Assembly (NCBI GenBank): GCA_010279815.1
Contig: QEOQ01000207.1
Coordinates: 2,478,239-2,542,238 of the forward strand
DNA length: 64,000 nt
Reading direction: 5' to 3'
Origin: Brachionus plicatilis
Taxonomy: Eukaryota > Rotifera > Eurotatoria > Ploima > Brachionidae
Shown here: positions 1 through 11,900 of the stretch, in pieces
Position numbering within the stretch: position 1 is the first letter of the stretch
How the letters are laid out: each line of letters starts with the position of its first letter
Translations under genes and position numbers: made by a program
The notes under the pieces: generated by a model
Database searches by the model: none
Told to the model about the DNA's origin: nothing
Seen by the model: the letters and a program-made list of their open reading frames with translations, nothing else

Positions 1-1285
1 CATTATCCATGGCAAAAAATTAGTTGACACAAAAAAACAAAATGGTCTAGTTGTCCTCGGTGACTTCAATTTTTCGGACATTTTATGGTCGAACCTCGGT
101 GGCACTTGCAATGGTAAAGGAAGGAACCCTTCCTAGACACTCTATCTGATAACTACCTTTACCAACTTACACTTCTTCCAACTTTTGGTGCAAACACTCT
201 GGATCTTGTACTCTGCGATGACTCAACTAGAATTTTCCAAGTCAACATAGGACCTCACTAAATTTCGACTACCACTTAAACACACACCTACCGGCTCCAG
301 AATATGAAGCCAAAAGAATCATACATGTAAACTTTTTGCTGACGACAGTAAACTTATCTCCACAATACGTAATTCGCTTGACCTGAAACTTGCTCAAGAA
401 GATATTGACAATATAGTTAACTGGGCTGACACTTGGCATATGAAGTTTAACCAAAAGAAATGTAAAATTATGCGATTTGGATCAAAAGGCACCCTTCAAA
501 TGCCTTTCACCATGAAAAAAGAAACTTCACACAGTCATGTATTAGAACAGACGTCTGTGGAAAGAGATTTAGGTATCATGATAAATAATAAGACTGAGCA
601 GATAGACAAGGCAATCCAGATGGCTAATGGAGTCCTTGCTCAACTCAAAAATGCCTTTAAATTTTGGACAACGGACAACTTTAGAAGACTCTTCACTGCG
701 TTTGTAAGACCACATCTTGAATACTGTACAGCAGCCTGGAATCCTTTGCAAAAGAAAGACATTAAAAGGCTGGAAAAGGTCCAACGTAGAGCTACCAAAC
801 TAGTGCCTGGTCTCAGAAATATCAATTATTTCTCAAGATTAGCAAAAATTGGTATCCCTACGCTTGAAAGTAGAAGGAAAAGAGGTGATGCAATCCAACT
901 ATTCAAAATTGTCAGTAAACAGAGAACTGTTCACCTGCATGCCTTCGCAGATTCAAGCCAAACTCCTAAAATCAATCACTCATCGATGAATCTACGTAAA
1001 AAACCAAGACTCAGGAAGCAACTTTGCTTGTCAAAACCTAGAGAAAACTTCTTCACGAACAGATTAGCTTCGTTATGGAACGAGCTACCGGACACTGTAG
1101 TTTCTGCAAAATCAACAAATGCATTCAAAGACAAGTTTGACAAATTCAGATCCCAGCAATTGGCGGCTAATGATACTACTATAGTCGAATAACCCATTGG
1201 TTATTCTTCTTCATCTGATTCTAATATCAGATTGTAGTCTCTCCTTCATATTCAAGTTAGAATCAATTGATCATATATACTACAA
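1..1285 (+). mobile_element. LINE (CR1/Jockey-like) 3' part with internal deletion
   Basis: This is a non-LTR retrotransposon copy that enters from the left edge of the window. Positions 40-250 encode the end of an APE-type endonuclease: the GDFN motif near 60, then, after a frameshift near 137, a stretch ending LDLVLCDD. The sequence then jumps to reverse transcriptase at 335, where an FADD catalytic motif opens a frame that stays open to 1192. That frame gives the usual LINE C-terminus: NWADTWH, RPHLEYCTAAW and LEKVQRRATK, with no RNase H. Most of the RT fingers and palm between endonuclease and FADD is missing, so the copy cannot encode a working enzyme. The 3' UTR runs to about 1285. The family call rests on motif order; the clade is uncertain. 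Confidence 0.85.
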
Positions 1286-1404
1286 ACACAAAATTTTCTT
1301 TTTAGAATAATTATTTAAAAGCCCAAGTTGTAAAGAGGCATTTTTCTACTTAAGAGAAATTAAAATAGGTATTTTGATATTCATTTCACAAATAGATATG
1401 AAAA

Positions 1405-1635
1405 TTTTTGGAAGCGCTCCAAGATGGCATTTTGATGGTACCTTCAAGACTTGTCCGACTCATTTCCATTTTTAAAGCTTTCACAAGCGTAAAGGAAATT
1501 TTAGTGAGCAATAATTATACGCTTAACGTACAGGATACATACACAGATTTTGAGTTAGCCCTGATTCAGGCAATAAGCATCACTTTTGAAAATGACAATC
1601 TTTTACTGGCTTTGAGCGGGTTCCTAATCCTCTAG
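1405..1635 (+). pseudogene. MULE transposase relic
   Basis: Reading across frames gives RWHFDGTFKTCP at about 1419-1457, which matches the W-x-DGTFK signature at the start of the MULE (Mutator-like) transposase DDE domain. It then gives TDFELALIQAI near 1543-1575, which matches the second-aspartate region (DFE-A). The spacing between the two motifs is too short and a frameshift separates them, so this is an internally deleted relic. An open frame of 75 codons crosses the region by chance. The family is inferred from two motifs only. Confidence 0.6.
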
Positions 1636-1652
1636 ATCTTTTAAAGCTCGAT

Positions 1653-1795
1653 AAAAACGGTTGTCCCAAAAACGCGGAATGCGGAATATTTTTGCAGAAT
1701 TCCGCACTGAATTTTTGTGTTTTATACTGCAAAATGACCTACTAAAACGCGGAATTCCGCATTTTAGTATTTAAATTTTATTTTGCGGACAGTTA
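1653..1795. mobile_element. short MITE with CGCGGAATTCCGC palindrome
   Basis: Ends read GTTGTCCCAAAA on the left and, inverted, CTGTCCGCAAAA on the right. Inside, 1741-1769 is a near-perfect palindrome centred on GGAATTCC, and a diverged CGCGGAATGCGGAAT lies at about 1670. This GC-rich palindrome stands out from the AT-rich flanks. It is probably a hAT-type MITE, but I could not define a target duplication. Confidence 0.5.
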
Positions 1796-2169
1796 GAACA
1801 AAACACATTTTTTATCATTAATAGTTCAAAAATTAAAATTAAAATTAATTCTTTTAAAAAACTGATAAATTTTTCAAATTGGAGAGTTTTAAATATTTCT
1901 TTAAACCATTCTTGAATTAGATTTAGTCTTAATTTTGTCTTATTTTAACAATTTAAGTAAGTTTATCTTTTAATTTTTTTAAACTTTTTGCGAGATTTTT
2001 TGACTTAATAAAAAATTAAACTAAAATTTTATTGATAATGATTCATATATTTTAAAATCGTCCTTGAAAGAAACATTAAATTCATTTATGCATTGTGTTA
2101 AAAATGAAATTACTTTCAGCAAAAATCTGTATTCTTAAAACATTTTTGTTAATGATATTTAGGTTTAAT

Positions 2170-2375
2170 AAGATAATGTATTATTTCAAAGATAAACTGA
2201 ATCATAGAAATTGTAAATATCAGGCAAAATTCGTAGAACCTCACTATCACAGAAAAATAATTCATAGAAATTTATTCACAGAATTTATTTTTCATAGAAC
2301 TTAAGAGAAATTAATTAATAGAAAATTATATCATAGTGTTTAATATCATTTAATATCTCATAGAAAATTTTTAAA
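2170..2375. repeat. degenerate array of CATAGAAAT sub-repeats
   Basis: About ten imperfect copies of a unit close to TCATAGAAAATT lie at irregular 12-25-base spacing. The same unit forms inverted arrays at both ends of the elements at 18838-19550 and 36185-36645. Here only the rightward-reading array is found. It is likely one terminal repeat of a MULE-like element. The 69-codon open frame across it (2095-2304) is an artefact of the repeat. Confidence 0.6.
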
Positions 2376-2821
2376 CTATTAAATTAATTTGAAAAAGGGG
2401 TAATTGTTTCAGCACATCCTAAAATTCTAACAATCACACTCACTTAATACCACTCCTAAATCTCTGATCTGCACACTCAACACTAAATTTTCAAACTAAA
2501 AAAAATGAACTTAATTATACACTTTTTTAAAGTCTAAATAAAATCATTCATGAAGATTTTATTAAATATATTAAAACAATAAAGCATAAGAGTAGTGAAG
2601 ATGGAGATGGAGTGATTTATTGATTTTAAATGCCGTAAATTTTATTATTCTTGATTTAAAAATAAAAAATATTCTTAATTTACCTGGTTTTTTTTAATTT
2701 TATCCCTTTTTTTTCACAAAAAAGAGAGCCGAGCTTCGTTGGCAGGTGAATATATCTAATATTGTATATCAGTAGATAGATCTACTCAATACGCACAAAC
2801 TAATGAAGAGCTTTTTTTTAT

Positions 2822-3218
2822 ATGATCCCTACTTGCCAAGATTTTTGCCTTTTACTAGCAGCTGTTTTTGAGAAAAAATTTTAATAAGGGTCCTCCTTTT
2901 AATCCTGATGTACTTGACGAATCACTTTTTATCCAAGTTGCTCATGCTAAAAATCACTGGGTCGTCATTTCAAATTATAATCCAAGTGAGCCTGCTTGCT
3001 CAAATAATTGGTACATTTACGATAGCTTAAATAATTCCGGTTACTATTTATACACTATTAAAAATGTACTAAAAAGAATAAATGGTGGGTCTAGATTTAT
3101 CAAAATTAATCATGTGCTTGGTTATGCATTGGCTCTAGCAATGGATATTGATCCTGGTAAATTAATTTTTGATCAAAAAAAAATTAGAGATGAGTTCAAT
3201 TTTATAATCCAACATTAA
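2822..3218 (+). pseudogene. Ulp1-like (C48) peptidase domain relic
   Basis: The frame 2868-3218 reads like the C-terminal half of a Ulp1/C48-type peptidase domain of the sort carried by transposons: NHWVVISNYN with the catalytic-type histidine context, then WYIYDSLNN with the aspartate, then GYALALAMDIDP and FDQKKIRDEFN. Where the family has the nucleophile in a DCGL-type motif, this copy reads HVLGYAL, so the cysteine is missing. The frame has no convincing ATG and upstream codons are interrupted. It is most likely a dead transposon gene. Its neighbour on the left is a CATAGAAAT array, which may mark the same element. Confidence 0.5.
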
Positions 3219-3850
3219 TCTCTTACTTTATTTTCTTATTCATTAATTGATAATTATGTATTTACAAAAAATGAAGTTTCTTTCGACTTAAATTAATATT
3301 TTATTTCTGATTTTTTTAACTAATTATTTTTGTGATTTTTTTTTATCATTTAATATATTTCTATAATAAAATTAACCAATAAAAAAATTATCGCTATCTC
3401 TTTGTTAAAATTATCAAAAATGACATTTTTTTTCTGACTTTTTTTTCCTGAAATTTTACTCTGATATTTTTGATTCTGACAATCTTAACCATAATCGAAT
3501 TTTTTGGAGCAGTTTTGCCATTGTCTTTGGAAATCCTTTATCCAACAAAGGACTGTTCTTTGAGAAACTTTTCTGTAAAGCATCTGAAAAATTTAACTGT
3601 TGGATAGTCCATTTTGATGGTGTTGAATAATCAATTCACGTAAGGCTTGTTGCTTGGGACGCTCCATATTGACCATATTGTTTATTTTTGAAGCTTTAAT
3701 TTGAAAAATTAATCAAAAGTTATCAAAAAATATTAATTAAATTCTAGGAATTATGCAAAACGTTTATAAAAAAGAATTTTAAAAGCAAAACAACATTTAA
3801 AAAAAAAAAAAAATTTTTATAAATTTTAATTAAATTATTTTTCATCAAAT
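3219..3850. other. gene-free AT-rich stretch
   Basis: I see no coding frame, structured RNA or clear repeat ends here. A poly(A) tract lies near 3800. Confidence 0.5.
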
Positions 3851-3858
3851 CCTTGCAC

Positions 3859-5422
3859 GGTTATTACTAAAACACGGACCCATACTTATCTCCCCCATTA
3901 AGACTAAACCATTTATCCCCCACCATTTTTCTAGTACAAAATTTTACCAGCTTTCACGCAAGAGCAAAATCTAAGCTCTAGCACATTTGGTTCGCCCTTC
4001 ATTTAAGCTTGAAATCAAAATAGATAGTTTTAATTAATTAAATTTGTTTTTTAAATTTTTCATTAAAATAATTTATTTTTTAAGACTCTGTTTATTTAAC
4101 TTTTTATTTCATTTTTTAAATTTTTTCCATTATATATTTTTCCATTATATTATATAATGAATTTAAAATTTTTTTTTCTTTTTTGCATGTCACTAAAATA
4201 CTTCTTACATTTGATTTCACTTGAGATTTTTTACAAAATTGATTGCAAAAAAGATGAAAAATTAATTTTTATTATTTTGTATTAAAAAACATAGAAATAT
4301 AGAGGAAGGATATTAATAAATATTCGGTCGATAAGAAAAATCGCTAAATGTTTTAGCTAATTTATTTAAAAACGATTTATTTTTTTTCAACAAATAAAAA
4401 TAATTACCGAAAACTCGGTACCACTCCTCTTGGAACAATGTCAAAATTTGCGTTAATTCTATATAATCCCAAATAATACCTTCGAAGCCATGCAATAAAA
4501 TTATTTCATTTTTTTTTAGAATAAACCTTGAAACCTGACTTTAAACTAAGAGTAAGAGCAATTCTTAGAATAATTTCAAATTTCTTCTTGAATAAACTTG
4601 TAAAATTGTGGAGTCAAATTAAAAATTAAAAATTAACTTTTATTTTAAATTTTGTCTTTATTTAGAGTAAAAGTTAAATGAAAAATCAATTGACACCGAA
4701 TTCTGATTTTTTGAAAATTATCTGATTGGAAAAATTATCGGTCCATATTAACGAACCCATTTTTGATCAAAAATAAAACTTTTGCTTTAGCATGATTTAA
4801 TAGTTTCTATTTAATAATTGTTAATTTAAAATTTTAAAATATAGAAAAATTTTTTATTGTTGAGATTTTTATATTATTTTTTTGGGCTCGTTTGAAAAGA
4901 ATAATAATAATGTAAAACTTTACTCTTCTGATTTATTGAAACACTTTAGATTTGAATAAAAAACATAAAAAAGAGACAAAATTTAAAAAAAGTGTTTATC
5001 TATTTTATTTACATTGATAATTACTTTTTTTATTTTTATAATCAAAGAAAAGAAGATTTGAATAAAGATTTTTTGTTTTAAAATCAAAATGAAGGACGAA
5101 CCAAATGTGCTAGAGCTTAGATTTTGGTCTTGCATGAAAGCTGGTAAAATTTTGTACTAGAAAAATGGTGGGGGATAAATGGTTTAGTCTTAATGGGGGA
5201 GATAAGTATGGGTCCGTAGATTTTAATAAAGATTTTTTGATTTAAAATCAAAATGAAGGACGAACCAAATGTGCTAGAGCTTAGATTTTGGTCTTGCATG
5301 AAAGCTGGTAAAATTTTGTACTAGAAAAATGGTGGGGGATAAATGGTTTAGTCTTAATGGGGGAGATAAGTATGGGTCCGTGTTTTATTTAAAAACTGGA
5401 GGTCCGTGTTTTAATAATAACC
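3859..5422. mobile_element. hAT-type non-autonomous element with 8-bp TSD
   Basis: The element is bounded by an exact 8-bp direct repeat CCTTGCAC (3851-3858 and 5423-5430). Termini are GGTTATTACTAAAACACGGA on the left and the inverted GGTTATTATTAAAACACGGA on the right. The terminal inverted repeats extend about 150 bp (3859-4015 against the right end) with few mismatches. The right repeat is present twice in tandem: about 5082-5218 and 5242-5382. No transposase is visible between them. An 8-bp duplication is the rule for the hAT superfamily, so it is called a hAT MITE of 1564 bp. The small open frames inside are not genes. Confidence 0.85.
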
Positions 5423-5779
5423 CCTTGCACAACTGTTTAGAATTATATATTTTATTGTAGCTTAGGATTTTAGCTTTTAAATGATATACTTTATATGAAA
5501 CACTTTAAAGAAAGGGACCATATCTTTAATGTAAAAAAAACTCTTAAAAAAGTGGTTTAAATCAAACAAAAATATTAATTAGCCATTCATTCAATAGCAA
5601 ATTCGCTATTTAATATGTGTGTAAAATTTCAGGTAAATATCTATTCTGATCATAAATTTTTTTCTAATTGAAGTTTCGTACAAGTATTATTGGGCACCCG
5701 TTACTTTTTTAGCAATAAATACAAGTACCTTTTAAAATAAGAAATTTTGAAAAAATTAAATTTTTAATAAAATAATACC

Positions 5780-6125
5780 ATCTGCAACAACGCCAAATTG
5801 ATCATCTTTTAAAGAAAATAGTTCTTTGGCAATTAAAGAATTTTGTTTTAGCCCTTCGGCTCTGTTAAGATTTGTACAACCCAAAGTTTTCTGGCACAAA
5901 ACTTTCAAGAAGACATTTTCTAATTTGCTCACAAAAACGACTTACATCAACTCGATTATTAAGTTTAAAATATGCTTTAATTGATTCTTGATTCAGGCCA
6001 ATTTTTAGCCAGAAAAGATATATTGATAAAGCTTGTGATTTTGTTCTCAAACCAGAATCATTTAATTCAGTAAGATGACTAAGAATGATTTCGAAATCAT
6101 TTGAATAGCAGCTATGATCTAAACA
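5780..6125 (-). pseudogene. ISL2EU/Harbinger-like transposase HTH relic
   Basis: On the minus strand, 6050-5865 encodes a helix-turn-helix block typical of DDE_Tnp_4 transposases in animals: SQALSIYLFWLKIGLNQESI, then LNNRVDVSRFCEQIRK and FVPENFG. A stop and frameshift follow. The next frame continues with AEGLKQNSLIAKELFSLKDD and then VVADGII, which fits the region leading to the first catalytic aspartate. Upstream (6125-6050) the residues CYSNDFEIILSHLTELN also fit the family. It is broken and far shorter than a complete transposase. Family identity comes from recognition of the motif order. Confidence 0.65.
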
Positions 6126-6204
6126 AGATAAGACCTATTTCTATTTCAAACTGCCTTGCTCAAATCCAAGAAAAACTAATTGTAGTTAACTCCCCGGAGC
6201 CTAA

Positions 6205-6470
6205 TAAAGTTAATAATTAGGAAAAAAGGAAAAAACCTCTTGTAACCATGCTATTTTTGTATTAAAAGAAACAATTCTTAACTACATCAATAAAGGCTTA
6301 GGTTGTTAGATAGTATCTTTAGATGCAGAAAAGGCCTTAAATATCGCGTAATGGTTTATTTTTTAAATTGTTAGAGAGAAATTATATTTCGTACTGGGGA
6401 CTACTTCGAATTTATTTTAACTCAGTACTAGCTGACTATTTAAAATTGAAATTGGTGTAAAACAAAGAGC
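6205..6470 (+). pseudogene. LINE reverse transcriptase relic
   Basis: Decayed frames read NHAIFVLKETILNYINKGLG, then VSLDAEKAL and KLLERNYISYW. These match RT block 1-3 of LINE elements (the DA-KAFD catalytic aspartate region and the following helix). Stops and frameshifts are frequent. Only about 90 codons remain. Confidence 0.6.
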
Positions 6471-6659
6471 TTTTTTTTATTTTATTTCATAATTTTATTT
6501 AAATAATATTTAATAAAATAAAATTATTATATAATTATAATTAGCCTTTAATTGATTCTTCTAAAATCTTAATTTGAAAATTAAAAAAAAAATTTTAAAT
6601 CGACACTAAGGTATCCAAATTATGACTTTTAATGATATTATTTTAATATTAATTAAAAT

Positions 6660-6775
6660 GTATTTCGGCGAAACAAAGTTAAACTTTGTGTTGCAAAATT
6701 TCAAAATATTGATTAAGAATTTTATTCACTTAAAATAAAAATTCATATAATTTTCTATCTAATTATAGATTAAGC
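6660..6775. repeat. dispersed repeat, second copy at 60510-60610
   Basis: The segment beginning GCGAAACAAAGTTAAA and ending near AAATTCATATAATTTT recurs at 60510-60610 with substitutions. The two copies share the blocks AAATTTCAAAATATTGATTA and AAAAATTCATATAATTTT. The class is unknown. Confidence 0.55.
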
Positions 6776-7072
6776 AAATAATGTTTAATAAAGTAAAGTC
6801 AATTATTATTAAAAAATTGATAAAAATACCTTTTTATTTGAATCAAAAACTAAAAATTTTGATTTGAAATTACATTTAATCATGAACTTCATTTTGCATT
6901 TTTTTTCTCAATATGTGGAAAACATGAGACGCAAATTTATTGATTTGGAAGTCAATTCAGGAACTTGGTATTTCTACATTGATTAATATATAAATAAAAC
7001 AAAATCCATGATTAAAAAACCAGTTCCTGTATGCGCTGATGAATCAAATAGAAAAGCTTTTATGGTTAAAAC

Positions 7073-7960
7073 TAGGGTTGTTAATTGAAGTTTCAAAACT
7101 TCGAAATTTTTTCATACTTTTCGACTTCAGGTAAAATTAAGAACTTAGAAATTTTAAAATTTTAAATTGAAATATATTCCTACTTGAAATTAAATTTAGT
7201 TTTGAAAAAATTAAGTTTCAATATTTATTTTTTTTATTTTAAATAATTTCGGATACAAAAAAATGGGTTCGATTTAAAATTTCGAAGTTTAAAATTTTGA
7301 AGAATGAAATAATAAAGTTAAAAATTATAAAGTCTTAGGACTTTCTTCTTGTTCATTCGCCATCTCCTCAAATTCGAAGCAAAAACGTTTACTTAGTCTA
7401 ATATTTACATGTGATAATTTTTAAATTTTATGTTTTTCTGCTAAATGTTTAACCAACTCAATTGTTGAACTGTTATAAATAGTTATAACTTGTTGACATA
7501 TATTACACTTGTCAGACGATTCATTTATTTTGACAACATTTTGGCTTTGCCAAACCCACGATCTTGGTTCTATTTTTTTGCGCCTTTTAAATGTTGAGAC
7601 CGGAGTTGAATCCGTCAGGCTAGTAGGCGTATTTGTTAAATATAGTAAATGTAGATATTTATATTTATTTTTATTTGTCAATTTTAATTAGAAAAGAAAT
7701 TTTTAAATTAGAAATTTCAGAACTCAAGATTTCTAACTTCTAAATTTTAAACTTGATAATTTCAAACTTGAAACTTTTGATTTAAGTATAAAATTTCGAA
7801 GTACAAAGTTCTACCGGCTTTAAATTTTTAAAATTTCACTTCATATTTAATATTTCAATTTCAATTTTCCTTTGTCAAAAAATTTCAATTGTTGAAAAAT
7901 AAACTAGAAGTTTTCTCAAAAACTTCAAAAATTTAAAATCCAGTTCAATTAACAACCCTA
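7073..7960 (-). mobile_element. hAT element reduced to a BED zinc finger, 8-bp TSD
   Basis: An exact 8-bp target duplication GTTAAAAC (7065-7072 and 7961-7968) encloses an 888-bp element. It has perfect 17-bp terminal inverted repeats, TAGGGTTGTTAATTGAA. Sub-terminal sequence is rich in the TTTCGAAATTT/AATTTCGAAG words on both sides. The only coding remnant is a BED-type finger on the minus strand at 7681-7421. Terminus, duplication length and BED finger all agree with the hAT superfamily. Because the transposase catalytic core is missing, it is an internal-deletion derivative that needs a helper in trans. Confidence 0.9.
7421..7681 (-). CDS. BED-type zinc finger fragment of a hAT transposase
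   Basis: The frame has 86 codons, with no ATG at the left end of the frame. It contains RSWVWQ, then CNICQQ, then LVKHLAEKH. This is the BED finger pattern: an aromatic W-V-W, a CxxC pair, and a final H-x4-H. BED fingers bind DNA and sit at the N-terminus of hAT transposases, where they recognise the element ends. The frame stops right after the finger, so no dimerisation or RNase H-like catalytic domain follows. It could still be an end-binding protein if it is expressed from an upstream start. I see no promoter or splice site that proves expression. Confidence 0.6.
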   Translation of the reverse strand: MTNKNKYKYLHLLYLTNTPTSLTDSTPVSTFKRRKKIEPRSWVWQSQNVVKINESSDKCNICQQVITIYNSSTIELVKHLAEKHKI

Positions 7961-7969
7961 GTTAAAACT

Positions 7970-8930
7970 CTTCAGGGAATCAACAAATTTATTTTAATTT
8001 ATTATTATTAATGTTGTCGATAACCATTCTTTTGCAATAGCAACATCTTTGTAAAAAACTTAGTTTTAACTTATTATGAAAAATTTTTTTGCATCTTTGA
8101 TTTAAGTACTGCAAACCTTGATTGATATTTTAAGAGTTGACATTGAAAATGTTTAAATCTTATTTTCAAAGCATAAGAGATTTATTTTATTAAAATGTAC
8201 CATTTTTTCTCAGTTTTAAAACAAGAATAACTAATAAAAGATTGAGCTATTTTTATAGGGAATGATTCAGATTTTTTTTTCAAATGTTCCATTTAGGTTG
8301 ACCTTGTAAAAAGACCCAGTGTCCTAGCATGTTTTGATTTTGAGATTTTTTAATTTATATTTAGGAAAATCTATTATTTATTAGCTTATGAAAATTCTTA
8401 AAAATATGGTTCATTTTAATTAATTTAGCGATTAATTCTAGTTGAAAATTATTTAAGATAAAAATGAATAAAATAAAATATGAATAAAATAAACTTAATG
8501 CTAAAGCAATATTAAACTGACTAAATAATTGAAATTTTTGATTTTTTCTAAGTAAGAAATTTAAGTGTTGATTGAACAGAAAAAAGAACAATTAAATCAG
8601 CTGTTTCTTCAATTGGAATTATAAAAATTTAAATAAAAAAAATTATTAAATATACAAATGACTCAATTTGCTTTTTAGAACTAAAGGTAAAGAAATTAGT
8701 TTAAAAAATTGTTTAGAATTAAAATTGTTTGAATAATTTTTGACTATTTTTTTTATGAAATAACTTTAAAATTTCATGTCGATTTACAAAATTATTTCGA
8801 AATAAAAATGGTGGTAACAATATGAAAATTTTAAATCATTTTACCTATTTTTTAAAATAAGTTAGCAAAAAAAAAAGGTAATTTCTGAAACTCATTATAT
8901 TAATACTTCTTTATTGGATGCTTTAATTTT
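7970..8930. other. gene-free AT-rich stretch upstream of the RING gene
   Basis: No supported coding sequence. The minus-strand frame at 8361-8591 is a run of F, L, I, N and K codons, as expected by chance in this base composition. This interval must hold the promoter of the RING gene, but I cannot point to a specific element. Confidence 0.5.
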
Positions 8931-8936
8931 TGGTCA

Positions 8937-11900
8937 ATGGAGCTCATTGAGGAATGTCCTATTTGTTTTGAACTTTTGGAATTAGATAATGAACCAGAAA
9001 TATTACCTTGTAAGATATGAAACTTTTTAATTTTATATTTTAAAAATAAAACGAAGTCTAAATTTACTTTCTTTTTTTTAATTTTCCGTGTTTATAAAAA
9101 AACTTTAAGTTTTTGTCATTTAGTAAAAATAAAAAAATCTTTTACAACTAAGAATATCTATTTTGCATATACACATATTTTGGCAGCTTTAAATGGTTTT
9201 TATGAAGTCCAGTACAAAAAGAAAAAAGTTAAAAATTAGTTCCGTGAAAGCAGCATGATACAACTTTAAATGTTGCATCAACTGTCAAAGTCTGCTAATG
9301 ATGTACAAAATATCTGCAAAATGCACTAAGCTTGAACACACTGGAATCTAGTTTCTGCTAAATTTGCAGAGTTTTACAAACCTTGATGGCTGATGCAGCT
9401 TTGGAAGTTGCACAATGTCGTAATTACGAAACTAATTTTTAACTTATAGAAAAAAAGCTTTTCAGTTTTTTATTATTTGTTACTGTTCTTTATATCTTTT
9501 TGTACTCAATTTAACAATCAGAATCTTTAAATGAAAAATCAACACTTGGGGTCGTGAAGTTCATTTCAATTCGATGGTTTCAATTCAGAAAAATTTGAAT
9601 AACTTTTTTACTATAAGATATAATTTAGTTCTGTAAAATGCTTAATGTTTAAGCAACTTTGCTTAATCCGAAAATATATGTCTGCAAAAACTCTGCAATG
9701 TACTTGCACAGTTGATTAGAATACTTTTTAATGGCGTGCAAAATGCAGAAAATTGCAGAGTATTTTGCAGACTTATTTTACTGATTTAAGCAAATTTGCT
9801 TATAATTGAGCATTTTATAGAACTAAATTATCTCTTTTAGTAAAAAAGTTATTCAAGTTTTTCTGAATTGAAAAGATCGAATTGAAACGAACTTCACAAC
9901 CCCTCAACACTTAAACAATCCGATTATCGTTTGATAGAGAAAAAGTTTCGATTTCATGTCCAGTTAATTTAAGCCTCAGATGGTTCAATTAATCTTTATC
10001 TTTATCATTTGATCTCATTTCATTTATCATTTTGAATTTTTTTTTGATTTGAGGCAGAAGATTTTTTAAAACGGCAAGCTAAAAATTAGCCGTTTCCTTG
10101 GCTGCCCGTTTATTAAAGACACGCGCCAAATAGTTGGCTCTATCTTACCAATTTGTTTTGGAAGGTTATTTTGACAGTTCAGAAAGTGATCGCCTAGATT
10201 GGTTAGGTAAGCCGAACCTTTATTCTTCCTTTGAAATTTATCTTCTTTTCCTCAAGTTTTTTTGGGAAAAGAATACAGATAACTCAAAGTTATAATGTCG
10301 AGAAGCAAGGCTTTTTGACAGAGAGTAAAGAATCAAATAAATAAATTCATTTACTGAATAAATAAATAAATGAATATATCAAAAGAACTAAGTGGTTTGA
10401 TGTAAAAAAATCCGGTCTGAAAAAAATCTGGTTGAGAAAATTCGCTAGTCAAAGTCCTGTCTTGATTTTTTTAAATTTTTGATATAAGTCGAAGTCCTGA
10501 CTTGCACTTGACTTGTGACTTGTAACTTCCCAAGTAACGTTTTTTGCAAGAATTTTTCAATAAGTTAGCGATTTTGCCTTATCGATAAGGTCACCACACA
10601 ATTGGTTAATTCTATCGACAAGGCACCGATAGCAGATATCGTTGATTTATCGATACTAACTATCATTTATTTATTGTTATTAATTATTGTTAATTTTTTA
10701 ATTAGCCTGAAAAAAATCGATGTCTAAATTTTAATGTGCGTGACTTATTAATGAGGATGTGGATAAGAATTTTCGGAAAATATTAAATATTTAAAGGAAA
10801 CATTTATTAGTTTAAATTTATTGCATTTTTTACTTTAAGGCCATACGTAAGTTAAAAATACGTTAGCATACTATAGGTGGCGCCAATGTCGCGTTCTGAT
10901 TTATGAGGCTGCAAATTAGAACAAGGAAATACGATGAAAGTTTAGAGTATAAATAAATATATTTTAAATAGATCTTTAAAATACATTTTGCATCTTATAT
11001 TTAGATAACGTTTAAGTTTAGACTTTAGACTCAGGTGAAATTGACTCTGTTTAATTTGATAACCAATTAATGCAACAGTATGAGACGTATTGTGTTAAGT
11101 TCCTTTAATTTATTTGAATCTTATCACTTTATAAAAATAGTATCCCAAGTAAAAAAAGATCCAGAGCCATGATACCTTCAAAAAAAGAAATGAATAGAAA
11201 TATTTTACAGTCATTGAAACAATGTACCCAAACCGAAACTAAGTAAAAAAAGAATGAATTAAAAATTAAAATTTGAAAGTTACAGACTCAATAATAATTT
11301 TTTTTTACGCTAAAAATTTACTTTTTTTTTAATATTCAAAAAGGCTACGCGTACAATGTTCAGGCTTAAAATTAAAAAAATCTCTTACTGTTTTCTTTGA
11401 ATAACTGATTTTTTTAATCAGTTGTATACAAATTAATTGTGTTGAAATATTTTTTGTCTTATTTTCATTTTGTAATAGTTATCGTTTTTAATTATATGCA
11501 TTTATTTAATTATATTTTTTAGCGAATAAAAATATTCAATATTAATGGGCTTAATTAAAATGTACGATGATCGACTCGTTTTTTTTATTGTTAAATAATG
11601 AATACTGTGAAGATATGTGTTTGTGAGGATTAAAATAAATGTTCTAAAGCTTTTCTATGAATGAATAAAATTAATTGGTCATACAATTAACATTTTAATT
11701 GCCAAATTTTATAATAAATTAAATAATGCCGACTGGTGTGTTTTAGTCGGACTAAGATCTTGAAAAATAATTTAATTTGCTTTAGGTCTGAAGGATTGTA
11801 TTTTTAAAAACATTGTGCCTGCACATATGCTTGATGGTTTTTGTGAGAGGTAATCAAAATACAACATTGACATAATTCCTTTGTTAAATTAGTTTCTATT

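Noticed and set aside
2095..2304. 69-codon ORF
   Set aside because: Made entirely of CATAGAAAT sub-repeats.
8361..8591. 76-codon minus-strand ORF rich in F, L, I and N
   Set aside because: Composition is what random AT-rich sequence gives; no motif, no splice context.
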